DNA from: Tabrizicola_A sp964393035
Lineage (GTDB): Bacteria; Pseudomonadota; Alphaproteobacteria; Rhodobacterales; Rhodobacteraceae
Direction: 5' to 3'
Assembly: GCA_964393035.1 (NCBI GenBank)
Contig: CAYMRX010000004.1
Location: forward strand, 1-64,000
DNA: 64,000 nt
The translations under genes and the position numbers were made by a program. The notes below the pieces were generated by a model. That model had not been told where the DNA came from, searched no databases, and was given only the letters and a program-made list of their open reading frames with translations. This document shows positions 52,397 to 61,523 of this stretch, one piece after another; position 1 is the first letter of the stretch; each line of letters starts with the position of its first letter.

Positions 52397-54360
52397 TCTT
52401 CCTCTGGGTCTACCGGCGGGGGCTGCCCGCCGGGCCCGTTTTGAACAGGTTGAGGCGAGACGTTGTCGTCGGCCGCCATAGGGCGCACATCATAAAGCAC
52501 ATCAATCAGCGCGGTTTCCAGATCCGCGTCCAATTGCTGGGCGCGGGCCACGTAGGCGGCGTTTTCATGCACCGGCTGGCCGGGCACCCACAGCTCGGCC
52601 AGATCGCGCATCGCGGCGCGGTCAATGCGCCAATAAGCCTGCGAAAGCTTGGCGGCCTCATATTCCGAAAAACCCATGTTTTCCAAGACATAGCGCCCGG
52701 CGCGCACGCTTGAGTCAAAGGTTTCGCGCACCGTGTCATCGGCGCCCGCCTGATAAAGTTCATAAACATGCACCCGGTCCACCGCGCGGGCGACGATATG
52801 GATGTCGGGGCGGGCCTGCCGGGCATAGCGCACGATATTGGTCGCATTGCCCCGATCATCCACCGCCACCACCAGCACCTGCGCGCTGCCAAGGCCGGCC
52901 GCTTGCAACAACTCGGGGCGCGACGGGTCGCCGAAAAAGCCCTTCACCCCAAAACGCCGCATGGTTTCAATGGTTTGCATGTCGCTGTCCAAAACCACGG
53001 TCGGGATGCCCGAGGTGCGGACCAGCCGGTTCACCACCTGACCAAACCGGCCGATACCGGCAATCAGCACGCGGCCGGTTTCGTCGATGTGGTCGGGCGC
53101 GCGATCGGGAAGACGGCGCGAGAAGCGACGGGCAAGCTGTTCTTGCGCGATGAACAAAAGCGGCGTCAGCAGCATCGACAGGCTGATGACCAGAAGCGAC
53201 ATCTGCCCGGCGGCCAAGGGCAGCGCCCCTTCGGAGCGGGCAAAGGACACGATGAGAAAGCCGAACTCACCCGCCTGCGCCAGCCCCATCGAAAACAGCC
53301 AGCGATCCTTGCCCCGCAGCCGGAAGGCAAAGGACAGCGCCATCAGGACAAAGGCCTTTGTCACGATCAGGCCCAGTGTCAGGCCCAAGACCACGAAAGG
53401 TTCACGCGCCAGCATGGCAAAGTTGATGCCGACACCGACGGTCATGAAAAACAGCCCCAACAACAGCCCCTTGAAGGGTTTCAGATCCGCCTCAAGCTGG
53501 TGGCGAAATTCCGAGTTGGCCAGAACCACGCCCGCCACAAAGGTGCCAAGGGCGGGCGACAGGCCGACCAGCATCATCAGAAAGGCAATGCCCAACACCA
53601 TCAGAAGCGAGATGAAGGTCGACATCTCGGGCAATTTCGCGGCATGGACAAAGCGGAAGATCGGGCGGCTGAGGTAGTGACCGGCCAGCACGATGGCGGT
53701 CACCGTGGCCAGTGTCAGCACCGTTGCGGCCCAACCGGGCAGCGTCTGGATCAATGTCACCAGCGGCTCGGCGGCGTTCTCGGCCTGGGCGGCGGGGGCT
53801 TCGGGATTGGTGACGCCGATGATGCTGGCATCAAAAGCCACCGTCTCGGGCAGCGCAAGCAGGGGGATCACCGCCAGCATCGGAATCACGGCGATATCCT
53901 GGGTCAGCAGCACCGAAAAGGCCGATCGCCCGCCCGGTGTCCGCATCAGGTTCTTTTCCGTCAATGTTTGCAAGACGATAGCGGTCGACGACAAGGCCCC
54001 GAGCATGCCACAGATCACGGCGACCGACAGGCTGGTGCCAAAGGCCAAAAGCCCGCCCCCAAGCGCGAGGGCCGTCAGCACCACCTGCGCACCACCCAAG
54101 CCCAACAGCTTGTGCCGCATCTCCCACAGGCTGCGGGGTTCCAACTCCAGCCCGATCAGAAACAGCATGAGAACGACGCCGAATTCGGCAAAATGTTGCA
54201 GGTCGGCGGTTTCGGCGCCCGCCAGCCCGAAAATCGGCCCCAAAAGGATGCCCGCCGCCAGATAGCCCAAAACCGATCCCAGACCTGCGCGCACAGCCAA
54301 AGGCACCACCAGAACCGCGGTGCCAAGGTAAAGCGAGGCGTGAAGCAGAAAGTTTTCCAT
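52348..54360 (-). CDS. CPA2 (Kef-type) monovalent cation:proton antiporter
   Basis: A 670-residue inner-membrane protein: about twelve spans in an Na+/H+-exchanger-like domain (1-390) with GLELEPRSLWEMRHKLLGLGGAQV and VLMLFLIG, then a cytoplasmic RCK/TrkA-N domain starting VLIAGIGRFGQVVNRLVRTSG (about 425-445), with NAD-binding GxGxxG. Resembles KefB/KefC and YbaL, glutathione-gated K+ efflux systems; whether glutathione gates it is unknown, though gor and GST genes are in the window. No kefF/kefG nearby. Confidence 0.92.
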   Translation of the reverse strand: MENFLLHASLYLGTAVLVVPLAVRAGLGSVLGYLAAGILLGPIFGLAGAETADLQHFAEFGVVLMLFLIGLELEPRSLWEMRHKLLGLGGAQVVLTALALGGGLLAFGTSLSVAVICGMLGALSSTAIVLQTLTEKNLMRTPGGRSAFSVLLTQDIAVIPMLAVIPLLALPETVAFDASIIGVTNPEAPAAQAENAAEPLVTLIQTLPGWAATVLTLATVTAIVLAGHYLSRPIFRFVHAAKLPEMSTFISLLMVLGIAFLMMLVGLSPALGTFVAGVVLANSEFRHQLEADLKPFKGLLLGLFFMTVGVGINFAMLAREPFVVLGLTLGLIVTKAFVLMALSFAFRLRGKDRWLFSMGLAQAGEFGFLIVSFARSEGALPLAAGQMSLLVISLSMLLTPLLFIAQEQLARRFSRRLPDRAPDHIDETGRVLIAGIGRFGQVVNRLVRTSGIPTVVLDSDMQTIETMRRFGVKGFFGDPSRPELLQAAGLGSAQVLVVAVDDRGNATNIVRYARQARPDIHIVARAVDRVHVYELYQAGADDTVRETFDSSVRAGRYVLENMGFSEYEAAKLSQAYWRIDRAAMRDLAELWVPGQPVHENAAYVARAQQLDADLETALIDVLYDVRPMAADDNVSPQPVQNGPGGQPPPVDPEEDQPSETPASAKVAMPE

Positions 54361-54366
54361 CAGAAC

Positions 54367-54822
54367 TCAGATCGGCAGGGGGGCATCGGGTTTTAGCTGA
54401 TCCATGACGATCTGGCTTTGAACGCGGGCAACAGCGGGGTGGGGCAACAGCCGGTCGTGGATCAACCGGTTCAGTGCGGGCAGATCGGCGCACCAGACGC
54501 GCAACAGATAATCGGCCTCGCCGGTCAGGGTCCAGGCGCTGATGACTTCGGGGATGGTGGCGATCAGGCTGGAAAAGCTGCGGGCGGGTTCGGGATCATG
54601 GCGGGCGAATTGCACCTGCACAAAGGCCTGCACAGTCAGCCCGACACGCGCCGGGTTCAGCCGGGCGGCATAGCCGGTGACAAAGCCCTCGGCCTCCAGC
54701 CGTTGACGGCGCCGGGCAGCTTGGCTGGGCGACAGGTTCAAGGCCTCGCCCAGATCCTGCGCGGTCAACATGGCATTGGCCTGCAAAAGCGCAAGCAATC
54801 GGGAATCAGTGGCGTCCAGCAT
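54367..54822 (-). CDS. Lrp/AsnC-family regulator, probably of hppD
   Basis: A 151-residue regulator. Helix-turn-helix at residues about 17-50 (LTAQDLGEALNLSPSQAARRRQRLEAEGFV), then an alpha-beta RAM effector domain with YLLRVWCADLPALNRLI. The start MLDATDSRLLALLQ at 54822 fits family length; ATG at 54852 is an alternative. It diverges from hppD, the usual arrangement for Lrp/AsnC and a neighbouring aromatic amino acid gene, with a 13-base palindrome between. Confidence 0.88.
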   Translation of the reverse strand: MLDATDSRLLALLQANAMLTAQDLGEALNLSPSQAARRRQRLEAEGFVTGYAARLNPARVGLTVQAFVQVQFARHDPEPARSFSSLIATIPEVISAWTLTGEADYLLRVWCADLPALNRLIHDRLLPHPAVARVQSQIVMDQLKPDAPLPI

Positions 54823-54852
54823 GCGGATTTGTCGCGTGTTGTGGGGATTCAT

Positions 54853-54865
54853 CGCGATAATCGCG
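54853..54865. promoter_or_regulatory. palindrome between Lrp regulator and hppD
   Basis: CGCGATAATCGCG is a perfect 13-base palindrome around one central A. It lies 31 bases upstream of the regulator start at 54822 (directly beside the alternative start) and 88 bases before hppD. Lrp-family proteins bind such short palindromes. Confidence 0.45.
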
Positions 54866-54952
54866 CGCCCACCACCAAGATTCAAGCGAAGAACGCGCAA
54901 AAGCCGCATCATTTTTGCGTTATCCTATACGGGCGCAACAGGGAGGTTCGCC

Positions 54953-56047
54953 ATGGGTCCGTTTCCACATTCCGCACCGAAAGCCGCGATTTCCGTTGAA
55001 AACCCGGCCGGAACCGATGGCTTTGAATTCGTCGAATTTGCCCATCCCGAGCCGCAGGAGCTGCGCGACCTTTTTGCGCGCATGGGCTATGCGCTGACCG
55101 CCCGTCACAAGACGCGCGAGATCGAGCTTTGGCAGCAAGGCGATGTCACCTATATCCTGAACAACGACCCCGCCAGCCATGCTGCGCGCTTCGTCGCCGA
55201 ACATGGGCCTTGCGCGCCGTCGATGGGCTGGCGCGTGGTGGATGCGGCCCATGCCTTTGCCCATGCCGTGGCCAAGGGGGCGGTGCCCTATGAGGGCGCA
55301 GACAAGGCGCTGGACGTGCCCGCGATTGTCGGCATTGGCGGCAGCCTGATCTACTTTGTCGATCAATACGGCGCAGACAGCCACCCCTATGGGGAGTTCG
55401 ACTTCGTGCAAGCGGCCAAGCCTGCGGGCGTCGGCTTTCACTATCTCGACCATCTGACCCATAACGTCCACAAGGGCAATATGGACACGTGGTTCAACTT
55501 CTACAGTGGCATTTTCGGGTTCAAGCAGATCCGCTTTTTCGACATCGAAGGCAAGTTTACCGGGCTTTACAGCCGGGCGCTGACGTCGCCTTGCGGCCGG
55601 ATCCGCATCCCGGTGAATGAGGATCGCGGAGAGACCGGGCAGATTGTCGAATATCTCAAGCGCTACAAGGGCGAGGGCATCCAGCATATCGCGGTGGGCT
55701 GCGACGACATCTATGCCGCCACCGACGAGATTGCCGCGCGTGGGCTGAAATTCATGCCGAAACCGCCGATGACCTATTATGAGCTGTCGAAAACCCGTGT
55801 GGTGGGCCATGAGGAACCGCTGGACCGTTTGGCCAAACATGGCATCCTGATCGACGGCGAGGGCGTGGTGGATGGCGGCGAGACGCGCATCCTGTTGCAG
55901 ATCTTCTCAAAAACCGTGATCGGGCCGATCTTCTTTGAATTCATCCAGCGCAAAGGCGATGATGGCTTTGGCGAGGGCAACTTCAAGGCGCTGTTTGAAT
56001 CGATCGAACAGGATCAGATCGAACGCGGTGTGTTCGCAGCGCAGTAA
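54953..56047 (+). CDS. hppD: 4-hydroxyphenylpyruvate dioxygenase
   Basis: Fe(II) enzyme converting 4-hydroxyphenylpyruvate to homogentisate in tyrosine breakdown. 364 residues. Iron ligands His167 (DHLTHNV), His245 (QHIAV) and Glu329 (FFEF); GFGEGNFKALFESIE (338-352) closes the active site and is highly conserved. GGAGG upstream supports the ATG at 54953. No other homogentisate-pathway gene is adjacent in the window. Confidence 0.97.
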   Translation: MGPFPHSAPKAAISVENPAGTDGFEFVEFAHPEPQELRDLFARMGYALTARHKTREIELWQQGDVTYILNNDPASHAARFVAEHGPCAPSMGWRVVDAAHAFAHAVAKGAVPYEGADKALDVPAIVGIGGSLIYFVDQYGADSHPYGEFDFVQAAKPAGVGFHYLDHLTHNVHKGNMDTWFNFYSGIFGFKQIRFFDIEGKFTGLYSRALTSPCGRIRIPVNEDRGETGQIVEYLKRYKGEGIQHIAVGCDDIYAATDEIAARGLKFMPKPPMTYYELSKTRVVGHEEPLDRLAKHGILIDGEGVVDGGETRILLQIFSKTVIGPIFFEFIQRKGDDGFGEGNFKALFESIEQDQIERGVFAAQ

Positions 56048-56090
56048 GGCCGGCGATTTCCCCCGGCCGGGGTCTTCCGGCGCGGGGGGC

Positions 56091-59000
56091 TTATCCCTTT
56101 GGCAACGACAGCGTCAGCAGGCGTGAGCCTTTTTGATAGCGCACTTCGGTGGCGGTGATCGCCTGAATCCGCCCGCCATCGACGCTGTCACCCACCTTCA
56201 CCTTCTTGTAGCGCCCGCCCGCCGTGCGCACCATCGCATAGCGTTTCGACGGCGTGCCATAGACCCCGATCAGCGCCGTCTTGTCGAGGTTGAGCGCGTT
56301 CTTGAATGTGGCCTGTTTGGCGACCGCCCCTTTGGAGCCGCCGCTTGGGACGCTGGCCAGTTCCGGCTCGTCATCCGCTTCTTCTTCGTTCCGCTCGCGG
56401 CCGCTGGTCTGTTTGGGCGGCTTGTTCGACATGATCGTGGGGGCGGGCGGTTCGGTCTGGGGGCGGGCTTCCGGGGTCTTGACCACTTGGCTGGCGGTCT
56501 GAATCTCGGGCTGCGCCTCAGGCTCGGGGGAGGGTTCGGGTTCGCGGATGGCCGCAGCGACGGCGGCCTCGACCGACCGGCTCAGATCGGCCGGACGCGG
56601 CGCAGGGCGGCGCGAGATGGCCACGGCAAGCGGGGTGCCGGGCGCGTTGGCCGCCAAGGCCTCCGCCTGCGCGGCAAGGCTGGCGGCAGCCGAGGCTTTG
56701 GCGGCATTGACCGCTTCACCGGCAGCGAGAACCGCCTCGGGGCGCGCCATGGGGCGCTTGCCGACGAGGCGGTTGTCGATGACGGCGGGGGCTTCGTTCA
56801 CCTCGACCGGGGCAACCAGACCCTCGGGGCGGGCTTTGGGGCGGGCCTCTGCAAGGGCGGGGTCGGCGAAGGTCGGCGCAGTGGCGACGGTATCGGGCGT
56901 TGCTGGCGTCACGGGCGCGGGGCGCGCGGGCGGCACGCGCGATGGCTTGCCCGCAACAAGACGAACGCCCTCCGGCGTGATGATGCCTTCGGGCGTTGGG
57001 ACGATCATGCCTTTTGCGTCGAACTGATACACCGTGCCAAAGGGGGGCGGTGCCGCTTGCGTGGTCGGCAAGGGGTCGCCCTGCGCCACCGCCTCGGGCG
57101 GATCAAGCGGGCTTGGCACCGTGGGGACGGGGTCTTTCGCGGCCAGCACGATATTGTCCGCCGCAGAAGCCGCCGCCGGGGCGGCAGCGCCGGCCAAGGC
57201 GCTCTCCGGTTCCTGTGGGGTCGGCAGGTCGCTTGGGGCGCTGTCGGCAATGTCTTCGCTGGCCACCTCGGCAGGCTCTGCGCTGTCCGGCAGGGCCGGC
57301 TCGGCCTCAAGGGGCAGGGTGACATCCTCGGGGACGGCCCCCTCGGGGATGATCTCGTCGATCATCACGCCATCCGCCAGCATTTCGTCTTCCGGCGCGG
57401 GCAGCGCATTGTCTGCCGCCGCAAATTCGGTTGCCGTCCTGTCCCCGGATTGGAAGGCAAGCGTGGTCGAATAGGCGGCAATCACCGCCAGAACCAGAAG
57501 CAGGATCGCCACAAGGATCAGGCCCAGATGGCGCGGTTTGCCGCGCACCGGTGTCCGACCCGCGCCGATGCCCTTTTCAAGAGCAGAGGCGCGTTTGGCG
57601 ACCGCGGCGGGCTTGGCCGTGGTGCTGCCATCCACTTGCGAGGTTTGCGCAGGTCGCGGGATTTGCACTTTTTTCTTGCCACCGGTCAGGCCGGGCGCGC
57701 CCACCAGCGCACCCAAGCCGCGCAGGCCCTTGCTTTCGCGCGCGGCTGTCGGGTTCACGGCGGTGGGGCGGTCAACCATCGGCCGTTCGGCCCGCGGTGC
57801 GGCGGGCGGCAGGGGTTTGGCGATCGTGGGGCGCGCCACGGTCGGGCGCGGTGCTGCGGTGAGTTTCGGACCCGCGCCGAGATCGGCCGAAGTCCTGCGG
57901 CTGGCAAACCCCATGGACGGGCTAAAGCCGGGGGCGGGCGGCACATCGTCCAGCACGGCATCATCCGCGACAAGCGGCTTTGCCGGAAGGCCGGGCTTGG
58001 CCGCATCCTCCTCCTCGACATCCACGGCCATCGGCGCTTCGTCGGCCACCATGGGGTCTGGCCGCGCCGGAGGCAGATCGGCTGGCGGGCGCGGATTGCC
58101 TTGCACCGGCGGGGGCGCTACCGAAGACGCGCTTTGCGGCTTGCCCCAGAAATCCTGCCCCCGACGTTCCTTGGGCCTTGGGGCCGGGTTTTGCGGTGCA
58201 GGCGCGCGAATGGCCTGCGAGGGCGGGGCTTCGTCATCGGCAAGGCCAAAGAGCGACTGCTGGCGCGGGGGCGGCAGATCATCGGCTTGCGCGTCGAAGT
58301 TCGCCTCTGGCGCGTCTTCGGCAAGATCAGCCGCTTGATCTTCTGGCAACTCGTCAAATTCAGGATCCGCGCCCACAAGATCTTCGGGCAACGGCGCATC
58401 GGACAGCTGCGGTTCTTCGGGCGGCAGATGCGGTTCGGGAACGAGGTCGGGTTCCGGCGCGACCGGATCGGCTGGCGCAGGCACATTCTCCGGCTCGGAT
58501 TCCGGTTTCGGTTCTGGCGCGGCCGGAACTTCCACCTCGGGCGAGGCTGCGGGCGTCTCTGCCTGCACGCGGGTCACCACATTCACCTGTTCGCTGTCGC
58601 GCTCCACCACTTCGCCATCGGCCAGCAAGCTGGCCGCATGCGAGGTCGGTCCGAACCACGGCTCTGCTGCAAAGCCCGACGCAGGGGCGGCGACGAAAGA
58701 CACCGGGTTGAAACGGTGTTCGGCGGCAAAGGCCTCGGCCTCGGCCAGACTTTCCCGCGCGATCACCGCAACCCGCACCGTGCCGCCCAGATCTTCCCAG
58801 TCAAACACCAGCTCGTCCACGGGGTAGGGGGTTCGCCCCTCCAGCGCGGCGCGGATCTGTGACATGCGCGCGGCGTCGTCGGGGCCGGGCGCATCCAGCG
58901 TGGTGAAAAGGATCTGATCATCCGGCAGGATCAGCTTAGTCGCCACCCCGCGCGGGCTTAACCCAAGTGCGGTAGAGCGCAGGTAACCCAGCGCGGCAGG

Positions 59001-59111
59001 CATGTCGGGATCATCGAAGGCGACGCGACCAACCTGATGCCAGCCACCGGTCGTGCGGTGCAGCAGGCTGACGGCGTCATTGCGGAAGTCGAGGGCAAAA
59101 GCTGGTTTCAT
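56091..59111 (-). CDS. GspL/PilM-like and GspC/PilP-like composite protein
   Basis: A 1006-residue membrane protein I interpret by domain. Residues 1-185 (FALDFRNDAVSLLHRTTGG; LEGRTPYPVDELVFDWE) resemble the actin-like cytoplasmic domain of GspL/PilM. Residues about 190-520 are Pro/Glu/Ala-rich linker. A single span lies at about 527-549 (LGLILVAILLLVLAVIAAY). A long Pro/Ala linker follows, then residues about 940-1005 (ALIGVYGTPSKRYAMVRTAG; KVKVGDSVDGGRIQAI), which resemble the homology-region domain of GspC/PilP. Other secretion genes are not visible here. The start at 59111 was chosen over 59120. Function is inferred only. Confidence 0.65.
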   Translation of the reverse strand: MKPAFALDFRNDAVSLLHRTTGGWHQVGRVAFDDPDMPAALGYLRSTALGLSPRGVATKLILPDDQILFTTLDAPGPDDAARMSQIRAALEGRTPYPVDELVFDWEDLGGTVRVAVIARESLAEAEAFAAEHRFNPVSFVAAPASGFAAEPWFGPTSHAASLLADGEVVERDSEQVNVVTRVQAETPAASPEVEVPAAPEPKPESEPENVPAPADPVAPEPDLVPEPHLPPEEPQLSDAPLPEDLVGADPEFDELPEDQAADLAEDAPEANFDAQADDLPPPRQQSLFGLADDEAPPSQAIRAPAPQNPAPRPKERRGQDFWGKPQSASSVAPPPVQGNPRPPADLPPARPDPMVADEAPMAVDVEEEDAAKPGLPAKPLVADDAVLDDVPPAPGFSPSMGFASRRTSADLGAGPKLTAAPRPTVARPTIAKPLPPAAPRAERPMVDRPTAVNPTAARESKGLRGLGALVGAPGLTGGKKKVQIPRPAQTSQVDGSTTAKPAAVAKRASALEKGIGAGRTPVRGKPRHLGLILVAILLLVLAVIAAYSTTLAFQSGDRTATEFAAADNALPAPEDEMLADGVMIDEIIPEGAVPEDVTLPLEAEPALPDSAEPAEVASEDIADSAPSDLPTPQEPESALAGAAAPAAASAADNIVLAAKDPVPTVPSPLDPPEAVAQGDPLPTTQAAPPPFGTVYQFDAKGMIVPTPEGIITPEGVRLVAGKPSRVPPARPAPVTPATPDTVATAPTFADPALAEARPKARPEGLVAPVEVNEAPAVIDNRLVGKRPMARPEAVLAAGEAVNAAKASAAASLAAQAEALAANAPGTPLAVAISRRPAPRPADLSRSVEAAVAAAIREPEPSPEPEAQPEIQTASQVVKTPEARPQTEPPAPTIMSNKPPKQTSGRERNEEEADDEPELASVPSGGSKGAVAKQATFKNALNLDKTALIGVYGTPSKRYAMVRTAGGRYKKVKVGDSVDGGRIQAITATEVRYQKGSRLLTLSLPKG

Positions 59112-59349
59112 TCCACGCATCTAGCATAAGGGACCGGCCCGCGAAAACGCGCGCGGGCGCTTTGGCGTCTTCCTACAGCAGCTTTTCGCCGAATGAAAGG
59201 AAAGCCGGCGGCATTGGGCGCATCACCGGCGGATTTTCCCCTAGCTTTCAAGCCGGTGAAAGATTTTCACATTTTCCCCCCAAGGAATGGCTTGCGGGAT
59301 GCGTTTCAGACTTACACCTATGTCGTGCAGCCCAACGGAGGTTTTTCAA

Positions 59350-60048
59350 ATGCGCATATTCACAACCTTTGGCCCCGCCCTTGCTCTTTCCACGGCTTTG
59401 GCCCTGCCTTTCGCCACTCCGGCCTTGGCCGAGGCCACCATTACCGTCACGGGCGAGGCCTCTGTCGCCACCACCCCGGATATGGCGACGGTCTCCTTGG
59501 GCGTCACCACCGAAGGGGCCACGGCCGCCGAGGCGATGGCCGCCAATTCCAAGGCGCTGACGGCGGTGATCGACCGGCTGAAGGCGGCGGGCATTGCCGA
59601 GCATGATCTGCAAACGGCGAACCTGTCCTTGAACCCGAACTGGACCGGCTATGACAGCGGCTCGACGCCCAAGATCACGAACTACATGGCGATGAACATG
59701 TTGAATGTGCGGGTGCGCGATCTGGCGGTTTTGGGGGCGGTGCTGGATGCCTCGATTGCCGATGGAGCCAACACGCTGAACGGCATCACCTTTGAACTGG
59801 CCGCCCCGCGCCCGGTGCAGGATGAGGCCCGCAAGGCGGCCATGCAGGACGCCACCGCCAAGGCCAATCTTTACGCCACGGCGGCCGGGGTGAAGCTGGG
59901 CAAGATCGCCTCAATCGCCGAGGCGCAAAACTATGGCGGGCCGATGCCGGTGTTCATGGAGGCCAAGGCCGCCTCGCCGGTGCCGGTCGCCTCGGGCCAG
60001 ATCGCGCTGCAATCGCAGGTGACCGTGGTTTATGAGATTGCCGACTGA
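59350..60048 (+). CDS. SIMPL-domain periplasmic protein (DUF541)
   Basis: A 232-residue exported protein. Signal peptide 1-27 (cleavage ALA-EA), then the SIMPL domain, starting ITVTGEASVATTPDMATVSLGV, ending SQVTVVYEI. Related to YggE-type and BP26 proteins, linked to oxidative stress but of unsettled function. GGAGG at 59337-59341 supports the ATG at 59350. It diverges from the GspL/C-like gene and converges on metY. Confidence 0.9.
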   Translation: MRIFTTFGPALALSTALALPFATPALAEATITVTGEASVATTPDMATVSLGVTTEGATAAEAMAANSKALTAVIDRLKAAGIAEHDLQTANLSLNPNWTGYDSGSTPKITNYMAMNMLNVRVRDLAVLGAVLDASIADGANTLNGITFELAAPRPVQDEARKAAMQDATAKANLYATAAGVKLGKIASIAEAQNYGGPMPVFMEAKAASPVPVASGQIALQSQVTVVYEIAD

Positions 60049-60053
60049 CCGAC

Positions 60054-60120
60054 CCCCTCGTCGCGCACTTCGTGCACGCCTCGCAATTCCGACGAGTGCA
60101 CGAATGTGCCCGAGGAGGGG
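60054..60120. terminator. long imperfect hairpin between SIMPL gene and metY
   Basis: Bases 60054-60077 and 60096-60120 are complementary over about 24 positions with two mismatches and one bulge (CCCCTCG...TTCGTGCAC with GTGCACGAA...GAGGGG). It starts six bases after the SIMPL stop. A short T-run (CCCTTTTCC) follows on the plus strand. Confidence 0.75.
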
Positions 60121-60135
60121 CTGCCCTTTTCCGTT

Positions 60136-61425
60136 TTATGCCAATGCCTTGTCGATCGCCTGATCCAGATCGGCGATGATGTCTTCCACCGTCTCGATCC
60201 CGATCGACAGCCGCACCACATTCGGCGGCGCGCCTGCCGCCACCAGTTGTTCGGGCGACAATTGCCGATGCGTGGTTGATGCCGAATGGATGATCAGGCT
60301 GCGCGTGTCGCCAAGGTTGGCGACATGGCTAAAGAGTTTCACATTGTCGATCAGCTTGACGCAGGCGTCATACCCACCTTTCAGCGCAAAGGTGAACAGC
60401 GCGCCTGCGCCCTTCGGCACGATCTTTTTCGCCCGCTTGTTATAGGGGCTGGATTTCAGCCCGGCATAGGTGACGTATTCAACGCGCGGGTCATTCTCCA
60501 GCCATTCGGCCACCTTCTTGGCGTTCGCCACATGGCGTTCCATCCGCAGGCCAAGGGTTTCGATCCCCATCAGCGTGTAATGCGCGCCTTGCGGGTTCAT
60601 CGTCATGCCCAGATCGCGCAGACCCACCGCGATGGAGTGGAAGGTAAAGGCCATCGGCCCAAGGGCCGCGTGGAAGGTCAGCCCGTGATAGGCGGGTTCG
60701 GGTTGGCTCAGGCTGGGGAACTTGTCGTTCTGCGACCAGTCGAACTTGCCGGAATCGACGACAATCCCCCCCGTCACCGTGCCATTGCCGGTCAGGTATT
60801 TGGTGGCCGAATGCACCACCAGCGTCGCCCCCATCTCGATCGGCTTGGCCAGCCACGGGGTCGCCGTGGTGTTGTCGACGATCAGGGGAATGCCCTTTTT
60901 GTCGGCGATTTTGGCAAGGGCCGGAATGTCGGTGACATAGCCGCCCGGATTGGCGATGGTTTCGCAGAAAATCGCGCGGGTGTTCTTGTCCACCGCCTTT
61001 GAGACGGCGCCAAGATCATCGGTATCGACAAACTTCGCCGACCAGCCAAAGCGTTTGATGGTCTGGCTGAACTGGGTGATCGTGCCGCCGTAAAGCCTTG
61101 AGCTTGCGACAATATTCTTGCCCGGACCCATCAGCGGAAACAGCGCCATGATCTGCGCGGCATGGCCCGACGAACAGGCAATCGCGCCGGCCCCGCCTTC
61201 CAGTGCGGCGACCCGATTGGCAAGGGCCGCCACGGTCGGGTTGGTCAGGCGCGAATAGATCCAGCCCACTTCCTGCAAGTTGAACAGCTTTGCGGCATGG
61301 TCGGCATCGCGGAAGACATAGGCCGTGGTCTGATAGATCGGCACCTGCCGCGCCCCGGTCGCGGGGTCCGGGGCGGCGGCGGCGTGAATGGCCAGCGTGT
61401 CAAAACCCATGGGTCTATCGGTCAT
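60136..61425 (-). CDS. metY: O-acetylhomoserine sulfhydrylase / cysteine synthase-like PLP enzyme
   Basis: A 429-residue gamma-family PLP enzyme that makes homocysteine from O-acetylhomoserine and sulfide (or cysteine from O-acetylserine). PLP-binding Lys209 in VVHSATKYLTGNGT; YSRLTNPTVAALANRVAALEGG is typical. The C-terminal VRLSIGIETVEDIIADLDQA ends the family. GGAGG lies seven bases before the ATG. An RTX-type gene precedes it on the same strand, 94 bases away. Confidence 0.94.
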   Translation of the reverse strand: MTDRPMGFDTLAIHAAAAPDPATGARQVPIYQTTAYVFRDADHAAKLFNLQEVGWIYSRLTNPTVAALANRVAALEGGAGAIACSSGHAAQIMALFPLMGPGKNIVASSRLYGGTITQFSQTIKRFGWSAKFVDTDDLGAVSKAVDKNTRAIFCETIANPGGYVTDIPALAKIADKKGIPLIVDNTTATPWLAKPIEMGATLVVHSATKYLTGNGTVTGGIVVDSGKFDWSQNDKFPSLSQPEPAYHGLTFHAALGPMAFTFHSIAVGLRDLGMTMNPQGAHYTLMGIETLGLRMERHVANAKKVAEWLENDPRVEYVTYAGLKSSPYNKRAKKIVPKGAGALFTFALKGGYDACVKLIDNVKLFSHVANLGDTRSLIIHSASTTHRQLSPEQLVAAGAPPNVVRLSIGIETVEDIIADLDQAIDKALA

Positions 61426-61439
61426 CTCAAATCCTCCAA

Positions 61440-61523
61440 CTGATTGCCCGCAAGCCTAAGGGAGGGGGGCAGACCTGTGAAGGGGAAGATGCGCCGGTGC
61501 GACAGAGTGGAGCGGGCAATCAG
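61440..61523. repeat. 12-bp perfect inverted repeat spanning 60 bases before metY
   Basis: CTGATTGCCCGC at 61440-61451 and GCGGGCAATCAG at 61512-61523 are perfect complements. The first sits just upstream of the metY ribosome-binding site; the second includes the stop codon of the upstream RTX gene. It could be a long-range hairpin in the transcript or a protein site pair. Confidence 0.5.

Noticed and set aside
56091..59111. A frameshifted or fused pair of genes
   Set aside because: The frame is continuous, codon use is uniform, and the Pro/Ala linkers are typical of one long chain, so it was treated as a real single protein.
61426..61519. SAM-II or similar riboswitch upstream of metY
   Set aside because: The conserved SAM-II core could not be found; the region instead has a plain 12-bp inverted repeat.
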